From contig CAYTBT010000013.1 in NCBI GenBank assembly GCA_964436125.1, positions 17,994-81,993 on the forward strand: a DNA stretch of 64,000 bases, written 5' to 3'. Made by a program: the position numbers and the translations under genes. This DNA is from CAYRFF01 sp964436125. Lineage in GTDB: Bacteria; Bacteroidota; Bacteroidia; Chitinophagales; Saprospiraceae. Positions 35,568 through 43,817 of the stretch are shown here, one piece after another (the first letter of the stretch is position 1; each line of letters begins with the position of its first letter). The notes beneath the pieces were generated by a model. That model was not told the origin of the DNA, searched no databases, and saw only the letters and a list, made by a program, of their open reading frames with translations.

Positions 35568-38500
35568 ATGTTTACTCGATTCTTCATCCTTACGTGCTTT
35601 TTTTCTGCTTTATGCATGGGACGTCTCAGCGCACAATTTATCCAAGATAGTGAAATTTCCATTCACTGGACAATGCAAAATACACATTATTGCATTCAGA
35701 ATCATGATTCAGCATGCCGTACTTATATCGATCGTAGTTATGATATCGATACAGAACGCAATTATACCCTTAAAATAAAGTCCTCCACTATTTATAAGGT
35801 TATTCAGGAGGCCAAAATTTCCGTTACACCCCCTATCGGCACCTCGCCACTGATTACGCAGACAATAAGCAATGGCAAGCTTCATCTACGGATTTATCCA
35901 CTATATCGCACTAATGAAGGCAAAATAGCTCTTCTTTCAGAGATCAGCTTAAGGATAGTTCAATTACAAGATAACGGAAACAATACAACACCTGTAAGCC
36001 TCCGTGGCTTTAAGAAAAACTCCGTGCTGAAATCCGGCGATTTTTATAAGATAGGAGTCAAAGAAACAGGACCTATTAAGCTATCCAAGGCTTTTTTTGA
36101 CGCTCATGATATCCCTGTATCAAATCCACAAAATATACAGATCTGGGGGCAATCCACAGGGATGCTGCCCTTTAAAGTGTCGGCTGAACGGACTGACGAT
36201 CTGACTCAATTGCCGGTACTTCAACATGGACTCGCAGATGGCGTGTTTAATAAAGGAGACTACCTCGTATTTTATGCGATGGCAGCAGAAAGGGTCAAGC
36301 TCGATGAGACTTTCTGGAATATCAGAGAAAATCCATTCAGTTCACTCAATTATTATTTTATCCGCATTGGGAAAAGTCCGGCTAAAAAAATAAAAGTCCA
36401 TCAAGGTTCCGATGTGACAGGTGAATTAACTACCTCCGTCATCGTCCCCTATCATCATGAACGCGCTGACGTAAATCTCCTCGAGATGCAGGCAGGAAAC
36501 TCCGGCAGCGGATTAAACTGGTATGGGGAATTGTTGAACGGTGGAGAAACCATGGACTTCAGTAATATATTTGACGACTTTGAGCTCATTCCCGGCAGTC
36601 CTATACATATCAGAACCTCATTTGCCGGAAGGCATAGCGCACAATCCTATTATAAGGTAAATCTCAACGGAAACATAGAGCAAAACCTCATCCGTGGTGT
36701 AGCCTTAAATAAAAATGAACGATCATTTGCAAGGCTTGCCACTATCGATATCGTGGCCGATGCACGCGACAAGAATTCACTGCGTGTTCAATACGATGCC
36801 TCCACTGCTGCAAGAGGATGGATAGATTATGTAAATGGCACATTTCAAGCGCGTTTAACCGCTATCGGGGAAGCCTATCGTTTTTCGATGCCGAATACCC
36901 TCTCGTCAAGTTCAGCTCACTTGCAGTCCACCGACACTCGACTCGGTTCAGAGCTTTATCACCTGTGGAATATCTCGGACCCGACTCAGATTATCGAGAT
37001 TCAACCTATTGTAAATGAAAATACAATCGATTACGACCTCAAGAACTTAAATGCAAAGAGTAAACTTATCCTTTTCAATAGCAATAATATCTCCGGCGAT
37101 GTTCAATACATAGGAAAAGTAAAAGCGCAGAATCTCCATTCGATAGATTATGCCGATATGATTATTATTACGCATAGGGATTTCCTCGATGCATCAAATA
37201 AACTTGCAGAATACCGTAGAAAATTCAATGGTTTTACTGTAAAAGTCGTGGAAGTAGATAAAATCTACAATGAATTCAGCAGTGGACGTGTATCACCGAC
37301 GGCAATCCGGGATTTTTTAAAAATGGTTTATGAACGCTCACCCTTAAAATATGTATTATTGATGGGCGATGCGACATTTGACTATCGGAATCTATTAAAG
37401 GAATATCCCGATCAAAACTTTATTCCGGCGATGCAGAGCAGGAATTCAACCCATTATATTGCATCCTTTCCCTATGATGATTATTATGCGCTCCTCGACG
37501 ATGATGAAGGGGATGATATTTATGGCGATCTTGACATTGCGATAGGAAGAATACCGGCCAAGACCGCTCAAGAAGCAAGCGACGTAGTGGATAAAATCAT
37601 ACACTATGAAAGCGATCCTCAATCGCTGGGTGACTGGAGGTTAACATCGGTCTTTATCGGGGACGATGAAAGTAATTCTCGATTTATGAAAGCTTCCAAT
37701 CGCATGGCAGACCGGCTGCAGGATTCTATTCCGGCTTTCAATCTCATTAAAATTTTCCTCGATGCCTTTAAGCAAGAAAGCTTTGCCGATGGCGATCGCT
37801 ATCCGGAAGCTACTAAAGAATTAAATAATGCAATGCTCTCCGGATGTTTTATCGTGAATTATGTCGGGCATGGTGGGCCGAGTGGCTGGAGCCAGGAACG
37901 AGTTCTCACAGTACAGGATATGAAACAATGGGACAATTACGACAAATTACCGCTGTTTATCACCGCAACCTGTACGTTCTCGGCATTTGACAACCCAGGC
38001 TATACTTCCGGAGGTGAGCGATTGCTCTTAAAAGGCAACGGCGGCGCAATCGCCTTGTATTCAACTACGAGAACCGTGTACGATAGCGATAACAGAGAAC
38101 TTGCCAATAATATTTTCAATCACATTTATAAAGCACGAGAAGACGGCATCAGAGAACTCGGTGAAATCCTCCGTATTGCCAAGAATTCACTCAGCCGCAG
38201 CATCACAACCAATTCGAGAAAATTTATGCTCCTCGGCGATCCGGCGATGAAACTTGCAATGCCACAATTTACGGTAAAAGCCAAAAAGATCAACTCTATC
38301 CCACTCGCCTCTTTTCAAGACACGCTTTCTGCCCTGGAAAAAGTCACCATCGAGGGCGAAATACAGAACAATGACGGTGAAATCCTCTCCGGGTTTAATG
38401 GAATCCTAGTACCGGCTCTTTATGACAAGCCCGTAAAACGGAAAACACTCGGTCAAGATCCCGGATCAGAGGTATTTTCCTATAAGGAGCAAAAAAATGT

Positions 38501-39365
38501 CCTTTTTAAAGGTAAAGTATCGATAAAGAACGGTAAATTTAAATTCAGTTTCATCCTTCCCAAGGACATTGAATACCGCGTCGGTTATGGAAAGCTGAGC
38601 TTCTATGCCTATTCCCCTTCCGATATGATCGATGCAATGGGCCTGCTAGACAGCATTAAGATAGGCGGCATAAGTGAAGAAATTATCGTGGACAATACAC
38701 CGCCACATATTAAACTATTCCTCAACGATACATTGTTTGTCGATGGCGATTATACCAATTCTGACCCCATGCTCATCGCCTATCTGAGCGACAGAGAAAC
38801 AGGGATTAATGTAGCCGGTCAGAGTATCGGTCATGACCTCGTTGCCTATCTCGACGATGATGTAAGTACTTCTGTTGTCTTAAATCAATTCTACACCTCT
38901 GAGCTCGACAAGCCTAGAGCGGGAAGCCTTCGATATCATCTAAGCAATATTTCACCGGGCGAGCATAGTTTAACCCTAGAAGCATGGGATTTATCCAATA
39001 ATAAATCCTCTGCCACAATTCACTTCACCGTCACGGAAGAAGGTAAAATTGTTATTATGGATGTAAATGCAACACCCAATCCCTTTACTGAATCAACGAC
39101 AATCCTTATAAAACACAACCTAGCCGGGAAGAATTTAACAGTTACCATACCTATCTACGATGCCGCAGGAAGACTTATTTATACCATAGAGAAAAGCTAT
39201 GAAAATGCCCCTGCGACTATCCGCGATATAAGAATTGATGCAGAAACTTTTCCTACTATGCCTGCAAATATGTACTTTTACACCGTAATTCTGGAACATC
39301 GTTCAATGAATGGAAAAATTATACGCATAAGAGACAATGACAATAAGCTCATTCACGTTAACTAG
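35568..39365 (+). CDS. porU: Type IX secretion system sortase PorU
   Basis: PorU is the cell-surface, gingipain-like cysteine protease that removes the T9SS C-terminal signal and attaches cargo to A-LPS. The 1265-residue product has a signal peptide (1-23), an N-terminal beta-rich domain, and a C25 peptidase domain at about 520-905. Catalytic His is in NYVGHGGPSGW near 767-777 and catalytic Cys in TATCTFSAFDNPG near 803-815. Ig-like domains follow, then a T9SS-type C-terminal domain with NATPNPFTESTTI near 1166. Length is close to that of known PorU. porV follows after 44 nt, the standard porU-porV order. It would process the T9SS-tagged subtilase encoded at 51648. Confidence 0.95.
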   Translation: MFTRFFILTCFFSALCMGRLSAQFIQDSEISIHWTMQNTHYCIQNHDSACRTYIDRSYDIDTERNYTLKIKSSTIYKVIQEAKISVTPPIGTSPLITQTISNGKLHLRIYPLYRTNEGKIALLSEISLRIVQLQDNGNNTTPVSLRGFKKNSVLKSGDFYKIGVKETGPIKLSKAFFDAHDIPVSNPQNIQIWGQSTGMLPFKVSAERTDDLTQLPVLQHGLADGVFNKGDYLVFYAMAAERVKLDETFWNIRENPFSSLNYYFIRIGKSPAKKIKVHQGSDVTGELTTSVIVPYHHERADVNLLEMQAGNSGSGLNWYGELLNGGETMDFSNIFDDFELIPGSPIHIRTSFAGRHSAQSYYKVNLNGNIEQNLIRGVALNKNERSFARLATIDIVADARDKNSLRVQYDASTAARGWIDYVNGTFQARLTAIGEAYRFSMPNTLSSSSAHLQSTDTRLGSELYHLWNISDPTQIIEIQPIVNENTIDYDLKNLNAKSKLILFNSNNISGDVQYIGKVKAQNLHSIDYADMIIITHRDFLDASNKLAEYRRKFNGFTVKVVEVDKIYNEFSSGRVSPTAIRDFLKMVYERSPLKYVLLMGDATFDYRNLLKEYPDQNFIPAMQSRNSTHYIASFPYDDYYALLDDDEGDDIYGDLDIAIGRIPAKTAQEASDVVDKIIHYESDPQSLGDWRLTSVFIGDDESNSRFMKASNRMADRLQDSIPAFNLIKIFLDAFKQESFADGDRYPEATKELNNAMLSGCFIVNYVGHGGPSGWSQERVLTVQDMKQWDNYDKLPLFITATCTFSAFDNPGYTSGGERLLLKGNGGAIALYSTTRTVYDSDNRELANNIFNHIYKAREDGIRELGEILRIAKNSLSRSITTNSRKFMLLGDPAMKLAMPQFTVKAKKINSIPLASFQDTLSALEKVTIEGEIQNNDGEILSGFNGILVPALYDKPVKRKTLGQDPGSEVFSYKEQKNVLFKGKVSIKNGKFKFSFILPKDIEYRVGYGKLSFYAYSPSDMIDAMGLLDSIKIGGISEEIIVDNTPPHIKLFLNDTLFVDGDYTNSDPMLIAYLSDRETGINVAGQSIGHDLVAYLDDDVSTSVVLNQFYTSELDKPRAGSLRYHLSNISPGEHSLTLEAWDLSNNKSSATIHFTVTEEGKIVIMDVNATPNPFTESTTILIKHNLAGKNLTVTIPIYDAAGRLIYTIEKSYENAPATIRDIRIDAETFPTMPANMYFYTVILEHRSMNGKIIRIRDNDNKLIHVN

Positions 39366-39409
39366 GTTAAATTGAGCTGCTATATTATTTTTAAAATGAA
39401 AATTCACAA

Positions 39410-40606
39410 ATGAATAAAATCTTAACTTCGCTTATTTTAATGGCTTTTGTATTTTTAGGAGCAAAAGAATTAGAAGCACAATGTCACTTTGATCCGGACT
39501 GTGGTTGCTATGTCGATCAGAATGGTAACCCTTGTCCCAATACGGTTCTGACCGCCGTCCCTTTCTTACATATCGTCCCTGATGCGCGCTCAGGAGCGCT
39601 GGGAAATGCCGGAACAGTACTTACTCCGGACGGAAATAGCCCCAAGTATAATAATGCAACTACGGCTTTTTCTGATCAAGGCGTTAATATCGGTCTGAGT
39701 TATACTCCATGGCTACGAGGTATTACCAATGACGTGAAACTCCTCATGGCTTCAGGCTATTATAAATGGGATGAAATCCAGGCTTTCACCGTGAATTTTA
39801 CATATTTTAATCTAGGTGAGATTCAATTTACCGATGAAAATGCTACACCTCTAGGTACAGGCAACCCCAATGAATTCAGCATTGCACTAGGTTATGCAAG
39901 GAAACTCTCGGACAGATTTGCCCTATCGGCTGCCGCCAAATATATCTATTCCAATCTCGCTGCAGGCCAAGCAGTAGGCCTGAATATCATTAATGTCGGC
40001 AATGCATTTGCCGTCGATGTGGGAATGCGCTATGAACAACCTATCAAAGATAATCAGACGCTTATCCTCGGCCTTAATTTCTCCAATATCGGAACCAAAA
40101 TTTCCTATATCGAAGGCAAGGATTATTTCATCCCGACCAATCTGTCACTCGGAGCCAATTATACTTTCCAGCTCGATCAATACAACAGGTTAAGCCTTAT
40201 CGGTGAGATTAATAAATTAATGGTTCCCACACCACCTTTGAGTGGAGATTCAACAGATGTGAATGACTACCTGAACACCTCGTCAATTGAAGGTATTTTC
40301 AGGTCTTTCAACGATGCTCCCAATGGTTTCTCCGAGGAAATGGCAGAAATCGCTTATACCCTTGCTATGGAGTACGCTTATAATAACGTCCTCTTCTTGA
40401 GACTCGGATATTATCATCAGGCATATACCAAGGGGAATGTCCAGTACTTTACCGCAGGTTTCGGTGTGAAGTACAATGTTTATGGATTTGATTTTTCCTA
40501 TTTAGCTTCCACAAATGGACAGGCGACACCACTGAATAACACGATGCGCTTCTCCTTTACATTGGACTTCATATACGATGACTCAGCCGTATCGACCGGC
40601 CAATAG
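39410..40606 (+). CDS. porV: Type IX secretion system outer-membrane shuttle PorV
   Basis: PorV is a FadL-like barrel that collects cargo at the SprA/Sov pore and delivers it to PorU. The 398-residue product has a signal peptide (1-24), the family signature TAVPFLHIVPDARSGALGNAG near residues 48-68, and a C-terminal barrel end FGVKYNVYGFDFSYL. One feature is unusual: between the signal peptide and the PorV signature lie four cysteines (25, 31, 33, 42) in a 20-residue stretch with an Asp/Asn-Gly turn, which suggests a small disulfide knot or metal site. It is co-transcribed with porU and ends before a clear terminator at 40639-40672. Confidence 0.94.
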   Translation: MNKILTSLILMAFVFLGAKELEAQCHFDPDCGCYVDQNGNPCPNTVLTAVPFLHIVPDARSGALGNAGTVLTPDGNSPKYNNATTAFSDQGVNIGLSYTPWLRGITNDVKLLMASGYYKWDEIQAFTVNFTYFNLGEIQFTDENATPLGTGNPNEFSIALGYARKLSDRFALSAAAKYIYSNLAAGQAVGLNIINVGNAFAVDVGMRYEQPIKDNQTLILGLNFSNIGTKISYIEGKDYFIPTNLSLGANYTFQLDQYNRLSLIGEINKLMVPTPPLSGDSTDVNDYLNTSSIEGIFRSFNDAPNGFSEEMAEIAYTLAMEYAYNNVLFLRLGYYHQAYTKGNVQYFTAGFGVKYNVYGFDFSYLASTNGQATPLNNTMRFSFTLDFIYDDSAVSTGQ

Positions 40607-40913
40607 CACCGAGTATATTTCTTATAAAATATAGAATTAAGAGAGAGGAAGGAAGTCTTCTCTCTTTTTTTTATCCCTAAACCCCGATATTGGCACGGTG
40701 GTAAATCAACGCCTTTTCCACTCCGCAGCGCGCTCTGAGAAGCGGATTAAGCAATGGAATACATTATTCAATTGAATACGTATATTTCCGTGAACTGAAA
40801 GAGCATCATTTCACTTATAATGACGAGAGCTACTCTTTCTATCGAGAGCAAAGTTTTAGTATCTCATATAGGAATATAAACATAAGCATTTCATACAGAC
40901 ACATTATAATATT
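40607..40913. other. 307-bp intergenic region between porV and paaZ
   Basis: The porV terminator occupies 40639-40672. The remaining 240 bp before the PaaZ gene hold no clear TAnnTTTG element and no open frame; I see nothing else in it. Confidence 0.4.
40639..40672 (+). terminator. Intrinsic terminator after porV
   Basis: AGAGAGGAA pairs with TTCTCTCT (one bulge) around a short loop and is followed by eight T. It starts 33 nt after the porV stop and ends the porU-porV transcript. Confidence 0.85.
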
Positions 40914-42959
40914 ATGGAGAAATTATCACATTATATCGCAGGAAACTGGATTGAAGGAAAAGGCAAAGGAAAAACACTACACAATGCCGCAACCGGAGAA
41001 GCAATATACACGACATCGACAGACGGCATCGACATTGAAGCAGGCCTACAATATGCTAGAGAAGTCGGCAACCCCAATCTCCGCAAGATGACTTTCTATG
41101 AACGTGGTCTCATGGTAAAACAGCTGGCGCTTTACCTCAATTCTATAAAGAAGAAATACTATCCTATCTCCTATCTCACCGGAGCGACTAAAGCAGATAG
41201 CTGGATAGATATCGACGGTGGAATCGGCAACCTCTTTGCCAATGGTAGCCTCCGAAGACAACTCGGAAATAAAACACATTATGTAGAAGGTGAAATGCAA
41301 GACCTTTCACGCGGTGGCGATTTTATCGGTCACCACATCATGGTTCCTAAAACCGGCGTTGCAATCCATATCAATGCCTTTAATTTCCCCGTGTGGGGAA
41401 TGCTGGAAAAAATTGCGGTAAATCTCCTCGCAGGAATGCCCGCACTCGTAAAACCGGCTACAATTACCTCCTATCTCACTCAAGCTGTCGTTAAAGACAT
41501 CATAGATTCCGATATTTTGCCGAAAGGCGCACTCCAGCTAATCTGTGGTAGTGCATACAACTTACTCGACAATGTAGAATCCCAGGACGTTGTCACCTTC
41601 ACAGGATCGGCAAGCACAGGAAAGCGCTTGAAACAGACGCAAGCAATCATCGACAACTCCGTCCCTTTTAACATGGAAGCAGACTCCTTAAATGCAATTG
41701 TGCTCGGAGAAGATGTCGAGCCGGGCACGCCGACATTCGATATATTTATTAAAGAGGTCAGGCGTGAGATGACTACTAAAAGTGGTCAGAAATGTACGGC
41801 AATCAGACGTGTCATCGTACCTTCCGATAAGGTAGATGCCGTGAACAAAGCTCTTTCTTCTCAACTGAGTAAGACAATTATCGGCGATCCAGCCGATAAA
41901 TCGGTAAGAATGGGTGCCCTAGCCGACTCAGCACAGGTAAAAGAAGTAAAAGCACGTGTAGAAGAACTCCTTCAGAGCAATGAACTCCTGTATGGGACAC
42001 TCGACAAGGTTGAAACAGTCGGCAAAGGCACTGAAAATGGTGCATTTATCAGTCCTATTCTCATGTATCAGGAAAATCCGTTTGAAGAAAGAGCGGTCCA
42101 CGAGATTGAAGCATTCGGGCCGGTATCAACTATAATTCCTTATAATGGACTGGATGAGGCAATAGAATTATCCAGAATGGGCAAAGGCTCCCTCGTCGGC
42201 TCAATTGTGACGGAAGATCCGACAATTGCCACCGACTTTACGGTAAATGCGGCAACGCACCACGGAAGAATCCTCGTGTTAAATGAAGAAGCCTCCAAAT
42301 ACAGCACAGGCTCAGGCTCTCCCTTACCTACATTAATCCACGGCGGCCCAGGACGCGCAGGAGGCGGTGAAGAAATGGGCGGCATGCGCGGCGTAAAACA
42401 CTATCTGCAACGCTGTGCTGTACAAGGAAGCCCTACAATGCTTACCGAAGTAACCGGAATTTATCAAGCTAGAGGGAAGTACAAGGAACCCGGAAAGCAC
42501 CTTTTTAAAAAATACTTTGAAGATCTCGAAATCGGAGAAACAATAATTACTGCCAAGCGTACCATCACAGAAGCCGACATCGTCAACTTCGCCAATGTGA
42601 GCTGGGATCACTTTTATGCACATGTCGATGTCACATCGCTGGATGAAACAATATTTGAAGAACGCGTTGCACACGGATATTTTATCCTTTCAGCAGCAGC
42701 AGGCCTCTTTGTCAATCCGGATAAAGGTCCTGTTCTGCTCAATTACGGTCTCGAGGACTGCCGATTCACCAAGCCGGTTTATGCAGGCACAACAATAGGC
42801 GTGCGTTTAACCGTAAAAGATAAAATAGATCAGGAGAAAAAAGAGGAAGACGACATTCCCAAAGGAATCGTAAAATTCCTCGTCGATGTTTATGATGATG
42901 AAGGAGAAACGGTTACCTTAGCAACGATTCTTACAATGGTGCGCAAGAAAAAGGAATAA
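40914..42959 (+). CDS. paaZ: PaaZ-type bifunctional aldehyde dehydrogenase/enoyl-CoA hydratase
   Basis: PaaZ opens the oxepin-CoA ring and oxidises the semialdehyde in aerobic phenylacetate breakdown. The 681-residue product has an aldehyde dehydrogenase domain (about 1-515) with HINAFNFPVWG, the base Glu in FNMEADSLNA near 256 and the catalytic Cys in TTKSGQKCTAIRR near 294. A MaoC-type hydratase domain (about 530-681) follows, with FEDLEIGETI and the Asp/His pair in DHFYAHVD. Domain order and length match PaaZ. No other paa genes (paaABCDE, paaK) are in view. The next genes are a crotonase and a fused 2-oxoacid dehydrogenase E1, so the protein may act in a wider acyl-CoA pathway. Confidence 0.9.
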   Translation: MEKLSHYIAGNWIEGKGKGKTLHNAATGEAIYTTSTDGIDIEAGLQYAREVGNPNLRKMTFYERGLMVKQLALYLNSIKKKYYPISYLTGATKADSWIDIDGGIGNLFANGSLRRQLGNKTHYVEGEMQDLSRGGDFIGHHIMVPKTGVAIHINAFNFPVWGMLEKIAVNLLAGMPALVKPATITSYLTQAVVKDIIDSDILPKGALQLICGSAYNLLDNVESQDVVTFTGSASTGKRLKQTQAIIDNSVPFNMEADSLNAIVLGEDVEPGTPTFDIFIKEVRREMTTKSGQKCTAIRRVIVPSDKVDAVNKALSSQLSKTIIGDPADKSVRMGALADSAQVKEVKARVEELLQSNELLYGTLDKVETVGKGTENGAFISPILMYQENPFEERAVHEIEAFGPVSTIIPYNGLDEAIELSRMGKGSLVGSIVTEDPTIATDFTVNAATHHGRILVLNEEASKYSTGSGSPLPTLIHGGPGRAGGGEEMGGMRGVKHYLQRCAVQGSPTMLTEVTGIYQARGKYKEPGKHLFKKYFEDLEIGETIITAKRTITEADIVNFANVSWDHFYAHVDVTSLDETIFEERVAHGYFILSAAAGLFVNPDKGPVLLNYGLEDCRFTKPVYAGTTIGVRLTVKDKIDQEKKEEDDIPKGIVKFLVDVYDDEGETVTLATILTMVRKKKE

Positions 42960-43020
42960 ATATTTTGAATTTTCGCTCACTATTGCATTTTTTAACATTT
43001 GAGCTTATTTAAAATAATTT

Positions 43021-43791
43021 ATGGATAAAAGATCACTTGGATATGTACGTACTGAACTCAATGACAATATAGCTACGATAACTTTTTCACATCCGGCACA
43101 TAATTCGCTTCCGGGACACCTTTTAAAAGAGTTGAGTCAATCTATAAGATCGCTTGAAGATAAGGACGACATTCATGTTTTAATACTGAAAAGCGATGGA
43201 AATCGGACATTTTGTGCAGGAGCTAGCTTTGATGAACTCACAGCCGTAAGCAATCCAGAAGAAGGCAAGAAATTTTTCATGGGTTTTGCACAAGTTATTG
43301 AAGCATGCAGAAATTCTTCAAAGGTAATCATAGGCCGCATCCAAGGAAAAGCTGTCGGTGGTGGAGTAGGTTTAATTTCTGCAGTAGATTATGCTATAGC
43401 AAATGAGTATGCAAGCATACGTTTAAGTGAATTGAAGCTTGGACTAGGACCATTTGTGATAGGCCCCGCAGTTAAAAGGAAGATAGGGAATCGCCTATAC
43501 GCTCAGCTTGCCTTAACACCTAGTGATTGGAAGTCGGCACAATGGGCTCAGACCAATCATTTATATGACGAGATATTCACTACGACTGAAGAGGTAGATG
43601 AAAGAGTTGCTAGCTTATCAACAGAACTTGCATCCTACAACCCAGAGGCATTAAAATCGCTCAAACAAGTGATATGGAGAGGCACTGAAGAATGGCCTTC
43701 CTTGCTCCTTCATCAAGCAGAGATAAGTGGAAAACTCATTTTATCTGAATACACCAAAAACGCTATAGCAGCGTTTAAAGTAAAGAGATAG
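43021..43791 (+). CDS. Enoyl-CoA hydratase/isomerase (crotonase) family protein
   Basis: The 256-residue product has the crotonase fold: HPAHNSLPGHLLKEL near 20-34, oxyanion-hole loop RTFCAGASFDEL near 61-72, and the second oxyanion segment GKAVGGGVGLISAVDYAI near 109-126. In this last block the first catalytic Glu of true hydratases (GGGxEL) is replaced by Gly. The second Glu is kept in LSELKLGLGP near 137. Such a pattern is more like isomerases than hydratases. It lies 61 nt after paaZ and 26 nt before the E1 gene in one direction, so it may be part of an acyl-CoA pathway operon. The substrate is unknown. Confidence 0.87.
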   Translation: MDKRSLGYVRTELNDNIATITFSHPAHNSLPGHLLKELSQSIRSLEDKDDIHVLILKSDGNRTFCAGASFDELTAVSNPEEGKKFFMGFAQVIEACRNSSKVIIGRIQGKAVGGGVGLISAVDYAIANEYASIRLSELKLGLGPFVIGPAVKRKIGNRLYAQLALTPSDWKSAQWAQTNHLYDEIFTTTEEVDERVASLSTELASYNPEALKSLKQVIWRGTEEWPSLLLHQAEISGKLILSEYTKNAIAAFKVKR

Positions 43792-43817
43792 AAGGCTCAT
43801 CTAAATAAACCATATTT

